Source: Bacteroidota bacterium
GTDB taxonomy: Bacteria > Bacteroidota > Ignavibacteria > Kapaibacteriales > UBA2268
Assembly (NCBI GenBank): GCA_029974985.1
Contig: JARKQC010000323.1
Coordinates: 1-64,000, forward strand
Reading direction: 5' to 3'
Length of the DNA stretch: 64,000 nucleotides
Positions within the stretch are counted from its first letter, which is position 1. Every line of letters starts with the position of its first letter. The position numbers and the translations under genes are program-made. This document shows positions 7,860 to 17,535 of this stretch, piece after piece. The notes beneath the pieces are model-generated. The model was given only the letters and a program-made list of their open reading frames with translations. It was not told the DNA's origin and searched no databases.

Positions 7860-10800
7860 ATGAATTTTTCTTATTATTTTGATTCAAAAAATCTTAATAA
7901 AGTATTATTTCTCATATTAATACAAACCATTATATTTTCATCAAATTCATTTTCGCAAGATTATTTTGCTATGCTCCCTAATATACCAACGAGTTATATA
8001 AGTAAAATAAAGGTTTCTAATACTGGAGACGTTTATGCAACGGTTTGGGGTGGAGGAGTATATAAATCAAATAATAAAGAAAAACCATGGATTCCGATTA
8101 ATACAGGGTTAATAAATTTTTATTTAACTGATATTGAATTTATAAATTCAAATGAAATATTAGTATCTACTATGGGAGGAGGGGTTTTTAAAACAAGCTC
8201 TATAACTAATATTAATTGGGGTGAATCAAATACGGGTTTAACAAATTTAAACGTAAAATGTTTGAAAACATATCCAAATGGTTGGATTTTAGCTGGCACC
8301 TACGGTAGTGGTGTTTTTATCTCAAAAGACAAAGGTGCAAATTGGAAGCAAACGTCTAATGGATTGAATTATATGGATATAACAAGCATTGAAATTGCTG
8401 ATAATGGTTGGATTATTGCCGCAACTAATGGTGGTGGGATTTATCAATCAAGAGACACATCAAAAACCTGGACAAGGCAAAATTCTGGTTTGAAAAATCT
8501 ATTTATAAATGATGTAAAATTAAGTAATACTGGACAATTATATGCCGCAACTAATGGACGCGGTGTGTATATGTCACCAAATGACGGTATAGTATGGTCA
8601 GAACTTGATACCTTTATGACAAGACCTTATAAAATTAACCCTGTTCCATTACCAGATTTAAATGCAACTTGCATTACATTTAATAAAAATAATACCCCTG
8701 TTTTTGGCACACGATACGGAGGAATTTATGCTGAAGATAAAGAAGAAGATATGACCTGGATTCCAACAAATATTCGTGGAACGGGTGTTAATTCAATGAC
8801 TGGAAATAAATTAAAAATGTATGCTGTTTTTCCTAATCATATTCCTTCGATAAGCGATAATGTCGGTGAGGTTTGGGATACAATAAATCAAAGTCCGATT
8901 TTAAATTTTGCATCATCACCTAAAGTACTATCAATCAAAGAAAAAGAGTTATATTTATATAGTTTTACAAGTATTAAAAAATCTGTTGATGATGGCTATA
9001 CTTGGACTACATTAGCATCAACACCAGCGATAATTAATAATTTATCTATGGATTCATTAGGTAATTTTTATGCTTCTACTGAAAAAGGCTTATATAGAGC
9101 AGACCCAATGATAACTAATTGGGACTTAATTAGATTTAAAGATACGATTGTATATGATTGCCAAATTGCACCAAATGGAAATAGATTTGTTGTAGCAAGA
9201 TATTTTAAACATCAAGAGCCACCAGCAACTCCAATTGATATACGTCAAGTGTGGTATTCCACAGATGGAAATACTTGGCAAAAAGCAAATATTGCATTAG
9301 ATGAAAAAGCAAGAATACCCAAAATAATACCAATTGATTATGCTGGAAATGTTTATGTATCTGGTGGAAAATTTATTTTTTATTCAAAAAATAATGGTGC
9401 TTCGTGGCTACTAACAAATGTATTTCCTTTTGATATAATTAGTATTGGTTTTATGACTGATAATACTGCTATTGTGGGAACTGCGGGCAATGGTTTGTAT
9501 AAATCAACATCATTTACAAATTACGTAAAACTTGATAATTATCCTGCTAAAAATTCTGAAATAGTTAATGTTAGTAGAAATAATAAGATATATTCATCGG
9601 GTAGTAATATTCTTATTGATGATGCTTATGCTGTTTACGAAGCGACTTATATGTCCATAGATGGTGGAGAAACATTTACAAATTTAAATAATTCTTTTAA
9701 TGGTGATAAAGTCCTTGCATTTAGTGTTAATAATATTAATGATTTATATATGTCAACGAGCTCTGGGGTCGTTTATAGAGCTATTGATAGTGCTAATTTA
9801 AGTACTCCTAAATTGATAAGTATCAAAGATAAAGCAAAAGATGTAGATATAAATAGTACATTTTCTTGGAATTCGAGTAAACGAGCAGAATTATATCAAC
9901 TTGAAATCTCTTATGATGACGAATTTACATATATTTGGGAGTCAGCCACAACAAGTGATACTACTCATATAAATAGTATTGAATTAGCGCCATTTCATAA
10001 ATTTTATTGGAGAGTTAGGTCAAAAAATCATTCTGCTGTAAGCCCTTGGTCAGAAATTCGTACATTTGTTTCTAAATTAGCAAAACCAATTTTAAAAGCA
10101 CCCGAAGACAAATCTATCAATATTCCAGTATATGCTAATTTAAAATGGGAAAAAGTTGAGCAAGCTACAAAATATAAAGTTCAAATCGCTCTTAATATTT
10201 CGTTTGAAAAACCAGATTTTGAATTTGTAGTTAGCGATACTATTGCAAAATCTCCATTGTTGCAAGGCAAAACGAAATATTATTGGCGTGTGATGGCATT
10301 AAATGACGAAGCAACAAGTAATTGGTCTGAAATTTGGTCTTTTACTACTGTGTTCGGTCCGCCTTTACTTAAATTACCAGATAATAATTCAAATGGAATT
10401 TCTGTTACTCCTAATATGGTTTGGGAATTTGCTACAGATGTTAATGAGTATGATATTCAAATTTCTGATAAAAATGATTTTACAAGTATTATTTTTGAAC
10501 AAAATTCAATCATAGCTAATTCTCAAATTTCAAATTTATTAGAATATGATAAAACATATTATTGGAGAGTACGCTCACGCAACGCTGAAATTACAAGTGA
10601 ATGGTCATTAATTTGGAGTTTTCGTACTGGATATTCACCCGTTACTTTAACAAGCCCAGCGGATAATTCTGTCAATGTAGCCATTCCCGTAATATTCAAA
10701 TGGATACAACACTCTACTGAGAAATCTTATGAAATTGAAATTTCTAAAAATGGGGATTTTACAAATAATATTGAATTTGAAAAGATTAATAACACAACTG

Positions 10801-11747
10801 AATTTATTAGTAATAATCTTGATGCATACCAAGAATATTTTTGGAGAGTAAGAGCATATTCAAATGAAAATACGGGGATTTGGTCGCAAACATTTAGATT
10901 TAAAACAAAAATTGGTGTTATTGGATTAAGATTTCCCGATGATAAATCTGAAAATCACCCAATTTCAATTGGCTTTATTTGGAATAAAACAGAAGGTGCA
11001 ACATCGTATCACTTACAAATTGCAAATGATATGATATTTAACGATTTAATTTTCAGTCAAGATACAATAAGTAGTAATTTACATACATTTTCGCAATTAA
11101 ACCCTGGGGCTACATATTATTGGCGTGTAAGAGCAGTTTCGCCTGAAGGTGCTGGCGATTGGTCAGAAGTATGGACATTTAAAACTGGAAATAATATTCC
11201 AATTTTATTAGCACCCGAAAATGGTAAGCCAAACGTTGTTAATCCAATTAAATTTGAATGGCTCGTTGTTGGCGGAGCAACAAGTTATGAACTCAATGTT
11301 TCGCCGTATCAAAATTTCAGCCAATTAGTTGTAAATCAATCAAATATTACAAGTCCCGTTTATGATGTGAAGGAATTAGAATTTCCAAAAACCTATTATT
11401 GGCGTGTAAGAGCTAAAACAAGTGAAGGAAATTCGAATTGGTCGCAATCTTGGAGTTTTTCAACCGTAGATCCAAGTTCGGTTTACGAGCATATTGATAT
11501 GAATCAAGCCACAATTTATCCAAATCCAGCGTCGAATGAGATAATAGTAAATATGAATGATATTATTTCTGGTAATTACAATCTAAAATTGATTGATATA
11601 AGTGGCAAAACTATATATGAATTAAATGCAAATAATGATAAAAAACAAATATCTATTGATTGCTCAAAATTTAATTCGGGGGTATATTTTATTAATATAA
11701 AATCTGGAAATAAGATTTATCAAGGCGAAGTAATGATATTGAGATAA
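7860..11747 (+). CDS. Large T9SS-secreted protein: beta-propeller repeats, six FN3-like modules, C-terminal sorting domain
   Basis: A 1295-residue exported protein. Residues 1 to about 33 form a signal peptide (hydrophobic FLILIQTIIF, cleavage near SFSQ). Residues about 35-640 contain repeated BNR/sortilin-type propeller blades (recurrent SKDKGANW, SRDTSKTW and SVDDGYTW turns with GxGVY motifs). From about 650 to 1210 are six tandem fibronectin-III-like modules, each ending in a YYWRVRA-type strand. The last 75 residues (IYPNPASNEII to the YQGEVMILR end) are a type IX secretion sorting domain, predicting export across the outer membrane and surface attachment or release. No catalytic motif was seen; an adhesin or reporter-like surface role is inference. 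Confidence 0.9.
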   Translation: MNFSYYFDSKNLNKVLFLILIQTIIFSSNSFSQDYFAMLPNIPTSYISKIKVSNTGDVYATVWGGGVYKSNNKEKPWIPINTGLINFYLTDIEFINSNEILVSTMGGGVFKTSSITNINWGESNTGLTNLNVKCLKTYPNGWILAGTYGSGVFISKDKGANWKQTSNGLNYMDITSIEIADNGWIIAATNGGGIYQSRDTSKTWTRQNSGLKNLFINDVKLSNTGQLYAATNGRGVYMSPNDGIVWSELDTFMTRPYKINPVPLPDLNATCITFNKNNTPVFGTRYGGIYAEDKEEDMTWIPTNIRGTGVNSMTGNKLKMYAVFPNHIPSISDNVGEVWDTINQSPILNFASSPKVLSIKEKELYLYSFTSIKKSVDDGYTWTTLASTPAIINNLSMDSLGNFYASTEKGLYRADPMITNWDLIRFKDTIVYDCQIAPNGNRFVVARYFKHQEPPATPIDIRQVWYSTDGNTWQKANIALDEKARIPKIIPIDYAGNVYVSGGKFIFYSKNNGASWLLTNVFPFDIISIGFMTDNTAIVGTAGNGLYKSTSFTNYVKLDNYPAKNSEIVNVSRNNKIYSSGSNILIDDAYAVYEATYMSIDGGETFTNLNNSFNGDKVLAFSVNNINDLYMSTSSGVVYRAIDSANLSTPKLISIKDKAKDVDINSTFSWNSSKRAELYQLEISYDDEFTYIWESATTSDTTHINSIELAPFHKFYWRVRSKNHSAVSPWSEIRTFVSKLAKPILKAPEDKSINIPVYANLKWEKVEQATKYKVQIALNISFEKPDFEFVVSDTIAKSPLLQGKTKYYWRVMALNDEATSNWSEIWSFTTVFGPPLLKLPDNNSNGISVTPNMVWEFATDVNEYDIQISDKNDFTSIIFEQNSIIANSQISNLLEYDKTYYWRVRSRNAEITSEWSLIWSFRTGYSPVTLTSPADNSVNVAIPVIFKWIQHSTEKSYEIEISKNGDFTNNIEFEKINNTTEFISNNLDAYQEYFWRVRAYSNENTGIWSQTFRFKTKIGVIGLRFPDDKSENHPISIGFIWNKTEGATSYHLQIANDMIFNDLIFSQDTISSNLHTFSQLNPGATYYWRVRAVSPEGAGDWSEVWTFKTGNNIPILLAPENGKPNVVNPIKFEWLVVGGATSYELNVSPYQNFSQLVVNQSNITSPVYDVKELEFPKTYYWRVRAKTSEGNSNWSQSWSFSTVDPSSVYEHIDMNQATIYPNPASNEIIVNMNDIISGNYNLKLIDISGKTIYELNANNDKKQISIDCSKFNSGVYFINIKSGNKIYQGEVMILR

Positions 11748-11766
11748 TAATTGAATTTTTATTAAT

Positions 11767-11813
11767 AGGGAAGAATCTAATATTTAAAATTTTTTAGGTT
11801 CTTCCTTTTTTTA
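11767..11813 (+). terminator. Rho-independent terminator after the propeller/FN3 protein
   Basis: The 14-base arms 11767-11780 (AGGGAAGAATCTAA) and 11794-11807 (TTAGGTTCTTCCTT) pair with one G-U and few imperfections, followed by a run of T residues. The hairpin lies between this gene and the convergent scpB. Confidence 0.8.
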
Positions 11814-11840
11814 TATTGCAAATTTGATTGGTATAAAGAA

Positions 11841-12566
11841 CTAATTATTTTGAAAAGTCTCTAAATTAGTATCAATAAATATCTCAATATTCTCGCTTAT
11901 ATTATCAATTTCTGGCTTTTCGTTAGAAACTAATTCTTCAATTTCTTTTATTTTTGGAAGCTCATTAAGGGAATTTAACCCAAAAACACGTAAAAATTCT
12001 TGAGTAGTAGCATAAAGTAAAGGTTTTCCGAGCGATTCACTGCGTCCCGCTATTTTAATAAGATTTTTTTCCATTAAAGAATTAACTACTTCATTAGAAT
12101 TTACTCCGCGTATTTGCTCAATTTCTGGTTTAGAAATAGGCTGTCTATACGAAATTATCGCAAGAGTTTCGAGTGCGGCTTGTGAGAGTTTTTTCTTATT
12201 TTTAATTTTAAAATGAGTATTTATAAGTTTACCATATTCGGATAAAATTGCAAATTGCCAAGTATCAGCAATTTTAATTATTCTATATGGACGAGTAGAA
12301 TTGGCTAAATCATCATTAATTTCACTTATTAAATTTTCGATATATTCTATTGGAGCTAATAGAGGATTATCATCAATGTTAATATTATAAGTATTAGAAC
12401 CCTCATTCTCATTTTCATCTTGAAAATTTACTTCTATACTAATAAGCATATTTACAATCTGATTAGAATTAAGAGGCTCGTCGGAGCTAAAAATCAATGA
12501 TTCAATAGCGGTTTTTTGCTCATTTTTTGATAATTTGAATAGTGTTGGGAAATTAGTAAATTGCAT
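11841..12566 (-). CDS. scpB: Segregation and condensation protein B
   Basis: ScpB is the winged-helix (kite) subunit of the SMC-ScpA-ScpB condensin complex. The diagnostic core is KKKLSQAALETLAIISYRQPISKPEIEQIRGVNS (shown here as the region about 128-161), with a second winged-helix ending LLYATTQEFLRVFGLNSLNELP. The 241-residue length includes an insert rich in Asn and Glu (about 50-65) and an acidic tail. Its ATG overlaps the scpA stop codon by one base (TAATG), so the two are translationally coupled. No smc gene is in the window. Confidence 0.94.
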   Translation of the reverse strand: MQFTNFPTLFKLSKNEQKTAIESLIFSSDEPLNSNQIVNMLISIEVNFQDENENEGSNTYNINIDDNPLLAPIEYIENLISEINDDLANSTRPYRIIKIADTWQFAILSEYGKLINTHFKIKNKKKLSQAALETLAIISYRQPISKPEIEQIRGVNSNEVVNSLMEKNLIKIAGRSESLGKPLLYATTQEFLRVFGLNSLNELPKIKEIEELVSNEKPEIDNISENIEIFIDTNLETFQNN

Positions 12567-13294
12567 TAATTTAAGCCCTCTATAAAACTTTTATCTGCGA
12601 TAATAATATCATCAAAATTATTTTCTTGAAATATCCATATTTTTTGATATTTCATTAATTCTAAAATTGCTAAAAATGTTACAATTATATGTGAACGAAC
12701 TACAAAAGAAGTTAATTCAAAAAAAGAAACTCTTTTTTTATTATTAAGTAATTCAAGAATATATATTTTTTTCTCTTCAACAGTTACTGCTTCAAAGCTA
12801 ATTTGATGTTCTACTTCGTTTACAATTGGCTTACTTAATACAATCTGAAGTGCTTTAATTAATTCAAAAATATTAGTATTCTTAAAATTTGCAGAACTTT
12901 CGATTACTTCTTTATCAAGCTCGAATAATTTTTTATAATATATATATTTATTATTATCAGCTTTTGTTTCTAAATCTTGTGCCGCGTCTTTATAAATTTT
13001 ATATTCGAGTAATTTACGTACTAAACCAGTTCTGGGGTCTTCTATTTCACCATCTTCATCACTTTTAGGTCTTGGTAAAAGCATTTGTGATTTAATATAC
13101 ATTAATGTTGCAGACATTAATATAAACTCGCCCGCAAGCTCTATATCAAAATACTGCATTATTTTGATATAATTAAGAAATTCTTCAGTAATTTTTGATA
13201 TAGGAATATCATATATATTAAGTTCATCACGTTTGATGAAATATAATAATAAATCGTAAGGTCCCTCGAAATTTGGTAATACTATTTTATACAT
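12566..13294 (-). CDS. scpA: Segregation and condensation protein A
   Basis: ScpA is the kleisin that bridges the SMC heads in chromosome organisation. The N-terminal FEGPYDLLLYFIKRDELNIYDIPISKITEEFL is the family hallmark, followed by ELAGEFILMSATLMYIKSQMLLPRP. The C-terminal winged helix (SFVVRSHIIVTFLAILELMK) is present. Length of 242 is normal. It is the first gene of a two-gene minus-strand operon with scpB. Confidence 0.95.
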   Translation of the reverse strand: MYKIVLPNFEGPYDLLLYFIKRDELNIYDIPISKITEEFLNYIKIMQYFDIELAGEFILMSATLMYIKSQMLLPRPKSDEDGEIEDPRTGLVRKLLEYKIYKDAAQDLETKADNNKYIYYKKLFELDKEVIESSANFKNTNIFELIKALQIVLSKPIVNEVEHQISFEAVTVEEKKIYILELLNNKKRVSFFELTSFVVRSHIIVTFLAILELMKYQKIWIFQENNFDDIIIADKSFIEGLN

Positions 13295-13382
13295 ATTTTG
13301 AAAATCAACATCAAATAATTCTTTAAAAATAATAAAAAGTATTTAATATTTATAAATAAGTTATCTACATTATTAAAAAAAT

Positions 13383-13416
13383 CAAAAAAAGAGGTTGCCC
13401 TTTTGAGACAACCTCT
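13383..13416 (-). terminator. Rho-independent terminator after the Ig-like T9SS gene
   Basis: On the minus strand AGAGGTTG and CAACCTCT pair around a short loop, followed by a seven-T run (seen as an A-run at 13384-13390 on the plus strand). It lies 30 bases beyond the stop of the large Ig-like gene and protects scpA from read-through. Confidence 0.85.
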
Positions 13417-13447
13417 TCTACTAATATTCGAATTATCAATAATTATA

Positions 13448-16400
13448 TTATTTTATAATTGTGAAATTCTGTGTAAGAGCAACTCTTGGAGTGCGTAAAG
13501 TAATAAAATAAGTACCTGTTACAAGGTTGAATTTATCTAAATTAACATTCAGATTATGAGTTCCTTCGCTTAATAAACCACTAAATATTGTTGTAATTGA
13601 GCGTCCAGTCATATCAGTAATAATAATTTCTGCATTTGTATTTTCAGGGCTTGTAACATTAATTCTAAAGTTATTTACAGTTGGATTTGGACTTACTTCG
13701 CTTAATGAAAAACCAAATCTTGCAACTTCTCGAACTGATGTTGTTCCCGTTGCTATAACCACTTCAATAGGTTCAGATGTAATTTCGTTGCAAATACCTT
13801 TTACTTTACAAGTATAAACTCCTTCGTCTTCAGGAGTAGATTCCTCTTTTGTGTAAGTTGCTTCGTTAGCACCTTCTATTAAAACATTATTTTTATACCA
13901 TTGATATTCTAATTCCTCGCCTTCATTAGCATCTGCAACAACTTCAAGTAGAATTGATTTACCCAATTCAAAAGTAGCTGGGCTTTCAGTATGAGAGCTA
14001 ATAACGACAGTTTTGAATACAAATAAGCTAACATCTTTTGTTCTAATTTTCTGCCCGCTTTCTTTTAAAGTAACTTCGGCGTGATAAATACCTGCATCGC
14101 TTTCTTTGATGTTTTTAATTGTTAAAGATTTAGTATCAGCACCCGAAATATGATCGTTATTAGTTAATAGTACGCCATCTTTATACCAAGTAATAATTGG
14201 ATTTTCATTACTATTAGAAATATAATCAAATGAGAACTCAACTGTATTATCTAAACATATTTTACTATCACGTGGTTCTTCTGTAATTGAAAAATCAACT
14301 TCTTTTACATCAAAATATGGAGTTTTTACAGCAGTGCCGCATAAGCCTTTAACCACCGCATAGTATTTACCTTCATCTTGTTTGCGGAATTTGTTTATTG
14401 TTAAATAATTTGTTTTCGAACCCGCGAAACGAGGCATATTGTCATCCAAAGGAACATCAACGGGAAGATTTGGATCGTATTTGTACCATTGAACTTTAAC
14501 ATTGTATTTTTCTAAATCATCTTGCAGACCATTTCCGCCATTGCCATGAACAGTAAATTCTAATGTAGCTTTTTCACCAAGTTTAACGCCGATATTAACA
14601 TCATAAGTCGGTTTAAATATCGAAATAGGGCGTGCAACATAAACAATGATAGGACCAGATTTTACTGATTCACAACTTGGATGGCCGCTAACTGTAACAG
14701 TATAAGAACCAGCTAATCTGTGAAGAAGTTTGTCAATAGTTAAAACAGGTGTATTTACACCAGAATAATCTGCATTGTTTGTGAGCATTCGCCCATCTTT
14801 ATACCATTGATAAGTTAAATTAGAACCTTCAGCTTCAACGGTTAAAATAATATTTTCTTCTGGGCACCAAACATTAGATTCTGAATAACCAGTAATAATT
14901 GGAGTATCAAATATTTTGAAATTACCAGTTACATACGAAATATATGAGAATTCTACACTTTGAATTTTAATTTTTATATTTGAATTTGAATATTTATTGC
15001 GTATTGCAGTCCAAATATATGAATTTTCTCTTGAATTATAATTTAAAGCAATAGGCTCCCACCCCTCGTCATCACTATTAACATAAATATTTATTAAGTC
15101 AATACCTCTCGAATTCCATAATAAAGTAATGCCTTCCAATGTATTACATACTTCACTATTTGTATTTGGTGATAATAAATCAAATTGAGGAACTGCAAAT
15201 TGAGTTTCAGAAGAATTTTCACTTGGAGGGTATAATCCATAATTACTTGTAATAGTATTATAAGAAGCCCAAACGCCATCGTCATCTGTCCATTCTTTAA
15301 CAAGCTCGCCCTTTGGTGAAAATTCAGCAATTTTTCTAATACCACCGGGTAAATTATTTGGAATATAAGTTGACCAAGCACCGTTTACAGATTCGTAATC
15401 AGCATAAAAAGCGGGTGCTTGATGAGCAAAACCTGGCGTAGCTAAAGTAGAACCATTTGCTTGAACGATAGCAGTAGAAACGGGATTATTATCTTGGTCA
15501 TATAATACTATATAATTTTTAGGACTTGATGGGCTTTGAGGGTCGAAAATACCCGAAGCATAGCTTACTAATCCTGTTGTAAAATTATTCGCTGCTGATG
15601 ATAATCTTAAATTTCTCGATGTTTTAATTGAATTTAATCTTGTGATAACATCACCATTTGAATTAGCCAAATCAATAGTCCAATAATTCTCATTATTTAC
15701 AGCAAAAATTGCATTATTTGTTGGAATCATATTAATCCATATAGTTTTTGAGGATTCACTATTGCCAGTCTTAAATGATGAATAACTATTTTCAACTTTT
15801 AGATTTTTAGCCGCAGTCATCTCATAATTATTTGTCATATAATCATAAACAATCATATTACCAGCTGTTGTAGAAGCAGTATTAGGCAAAGTAAGCGATG
15901 CGCCAGTCAAAAAGCGATATTCAGTATTCGGATGTAAATTATTGAATTGAACAAGTGCGAAAGATGGCAATCTACCATTTCCATTTTGGTCAATAAACGT
16001 ACCCTCGCCTTTTAAATACCTTGGAATAATTATTTCAGTCATAGTTGGTGCAGGTAACACAGAAACAGTCTTAGCAATAGAATTATCAAGATATTGAGCT
16101 GATGTAAATACAGAGTATTCAGTATTTGGGCTTGTAAAAACAATATCTTTAAACGTAGCAATACCTTTTTCAAAAATAGCAGTAATAGTACCCGTAAAAG
16201 AACCATTCGATATATTCAAATTACCAGTCAATAAATGATAATTTGGATTGACATTGCCATTATCATCAAGAGCTTTTACTGTAATTACGGGGTGAGTTGA
16301 ACCAACGTGCCCTTTATTAAATATATCAAGGCTTAAATTTGGTTTTTTACTAACATTAAATGACTCACTTGCATCATCAAGATAATATCCAGCAAGATTT

Positions 16401-17200
16401 TTATTATCAGGTGCTTCTGCGATAATTGTAATTTTACCCGAATAATTAAGATTAAGATTCTCAACAAAATAAACAGCAGAATTTGCTGGAATATTAAAAG
16501 TTTGTTGATGTAATAAATTCGCAGTAGCATCTAAAATCGTAAATACAATTTTTGTCGGATGTGGAATACTTTGAGTATAACCAATATTATCCACTAATTC
16601 AATTAAAGTTCTAAATGGAATATTTTTCATCGGTACAGCAGGTTTAACGCTCGATATTCTAACTTTATATGGAATACCACCATGACCAGCTCCAAAAGTC
16701 GTCCATTTTAAGTCATCTATAGAAACTTGGCTACCTAAATTTCTAAATTCAATTACAACATCGCCAACGATTTCTAAATCATTTACTTCAAATACTTGAA
16801 CATTAGTATTATCCCAAGCAATAGAATTTGCAATAAAATTACCATTTATATAAAGTGCTATTTGACGATTACCGGCGCCAGTAAATGCCTTTTTCATAGA
16901 AATTTTTAAATCATTTATACCACCAGAAATTACTGAAGACTTAATTGTTGACTGTGGAGCGCCCCCGCCGAGCATAAATGATTTATTTTCGGGATTCACT
17001 TGATAACCATTGTCGGCACGTCCACGAACATAAGTCCAAGTAACACCGTTATCACCCAAGAAACTATTATTAGTATAACCACCAATAGTTGCATTATGAT
17101 TTTCAAATGTCTCAGTATAGTTCCAATTTTGAGCAAATAAACTAACTGATGAAATGAAAGCGAAAGTAAACATTACCATAATTTTGGTCAAATTTCGCAT
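13448..17200 (-). CDS. Large T9SS-secreted protein with Ig-like domains
   Basis: About 1250 residues. I start it at the ATG at 17200 because it opens a clean signal peptide (MRNLTKIMVMFTFAFISSVSLFAQ, cleavage near LFAQ) and follows AAGG. The longer frame from 17242 would bury the signal. An N-terminal jelly-roll-like region (residues about 25-180) precedes several beta-sandwich stretches. At least four Ig-like domains follow, shown by repeated YQWYKDG, VQWYKYD, ITWYKDG and YQWYKNN strands each followed by a GxYxxxV strand. The final 80 residues, SPNPTVNNFRINV onward to QNFTIIK, are a type IX sorting domain. Probable surface adhesin or structural protein; no enzyme motif seen. Confidence 0.88.
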   Translation of the reverse strand: MRNLTKIMVMFTFAFISSVSLFAQNWNYTETFENHNATIGGYTNNSFLGDNGVTWTYVRGRADNGYQVNPENKSFMLGGGAPQSTIKSSVISGGINDLKISMKKAFTGAGNRQIALYINGNFIANSIAWDNTNVQVFEVNDLEIVGDVVIEFRNLGSQVSIDDLKWTTFGAGHGGIPYKVRISSVKPAVPMKNIPFRTLIELVDNIGYTQSIPHPTKIVFTILDATANLLHQQTFNIPANSAVYFVENLNLNYSGKITIIAEAPDNKNLAGYYLDDASESFNVSKKPNLSLDIFNKGHVGSTHPVITVKALDDNGNVNPNYHLLTGNLNISNGSFTGTITAIFEKGIATFKDIVFTSPNTEYSVFTSAQYLDNSIAKTVSVLPAPTMTEIIIPRYLKGEGTFIDQNGNGRLPSFALVQFNNLHPNTEYRFLTGASLTLPNTASTTAGNMIVYDYMTNNYEMTAAKNLKVENSYSSFKTGNSESSKTIWINMIPTNNAIFAVNNENYWTIDLANSNGDVITRLNSIKTSRNLRLSSAANNFTTGLVSYASGIFDPQSPSSPKNYIVLYDQDNNPVSTAIVQANGSTLATPGFAHQAPAFYADYESVNGAWSTYIPNNLPGGIRKIAEFSPKGELVKEWTDDDGVWASYNTITSNYGLYPPSENSSETQFAVPQFDLLSPNTNSEVCNTLEGITLLWNSRGIDLINIYVNSDDEGWEPIALNYNSRENSYIWTAIRNKYSNSNIKIKIQSVEFSYISYVTGNFKIFDTPIITGYSESNVWCPEENIILTVEAEGSNLTYQWYKDGRMLTNNADYSGVNTPVLTIDKLLHRLAGSYTVTVSGHPSCESVKSGPIIVYVARPISIFKPTYDVNIGVKLGEKATLEFTVHGNGGNGLQDDLEKYNVKVQWYKYDPNLPVDVPLDDNMPRFAGSKTNYLTINKFRKQDEGKYYAVVKGLCGTAVKTPYFDVKEVDFSITEEPRDSKICLDNTVEFSFDYISNSNENPIITWYKDGVLLTNNDHISGADTKSLTIKNIKESDAGIYHAEVTLKESGQKIRTKDVSLFVFKTVVISSHTESPATFELGKSILLEVVADANEGEELEYQWYKNNVLIEGANEATYTKEESTPEDEGVYTCKVKGICNEITSEPIEVVIATGTTSVREVARFGFSLSEVSPNPTVNNFRINVTSPENTNAEIIITDMTGRSITTIFSGLLSEGTHNLNVNLDKFNLVTGTYFITLRTPRVALTQNFTIIK

Positions 17201-17535
17201 TGTAATATTACCTTTTAAAAATATAACAAATATTAATTTCAAAATAAAAAATATATAAATTACAAAAATAATAAAAAAAATAATTAATTATTATTACCAA
17301 AAACAATATCATTTTAAATTGTTACAAATTTTGTACCATAAAATACTATTACACAATCAAATATTAAATATATTGTTAGAATAGTACTATAAATTCAAAA
17401 TTTGTTGTAATTTCATTGTTTTAAAAATTCAAGCAAAATCATAAATTGCGATTGTAAACTAAAATAAAATATAGTAAAATTTGTCTCAAATATTAATATT
17501 CAGTTGAATTTTTAATAAAAATAGAAAGGTTAAAT
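17201..17535. other. Divergent intergenic region between the Ig-like T9SS gene and the hemerythrin-PAS gene
   Basis: About 335 very AT-rich bases hold the promoters of two genes transcribed away from each other. I see no strong palindrome, no complete TTTG-N19-21-TAnnTTTG pair and no coding sequence. A minus-strand TATTTTTG-like -7 box (CAAAAATA at 17263-17270) could serve the T9SS gene, but its -33 partner is too far away. AAAGG just before 17536 is a weak ribosome-binding site for the plus-strand gene. Confidence 0.5.
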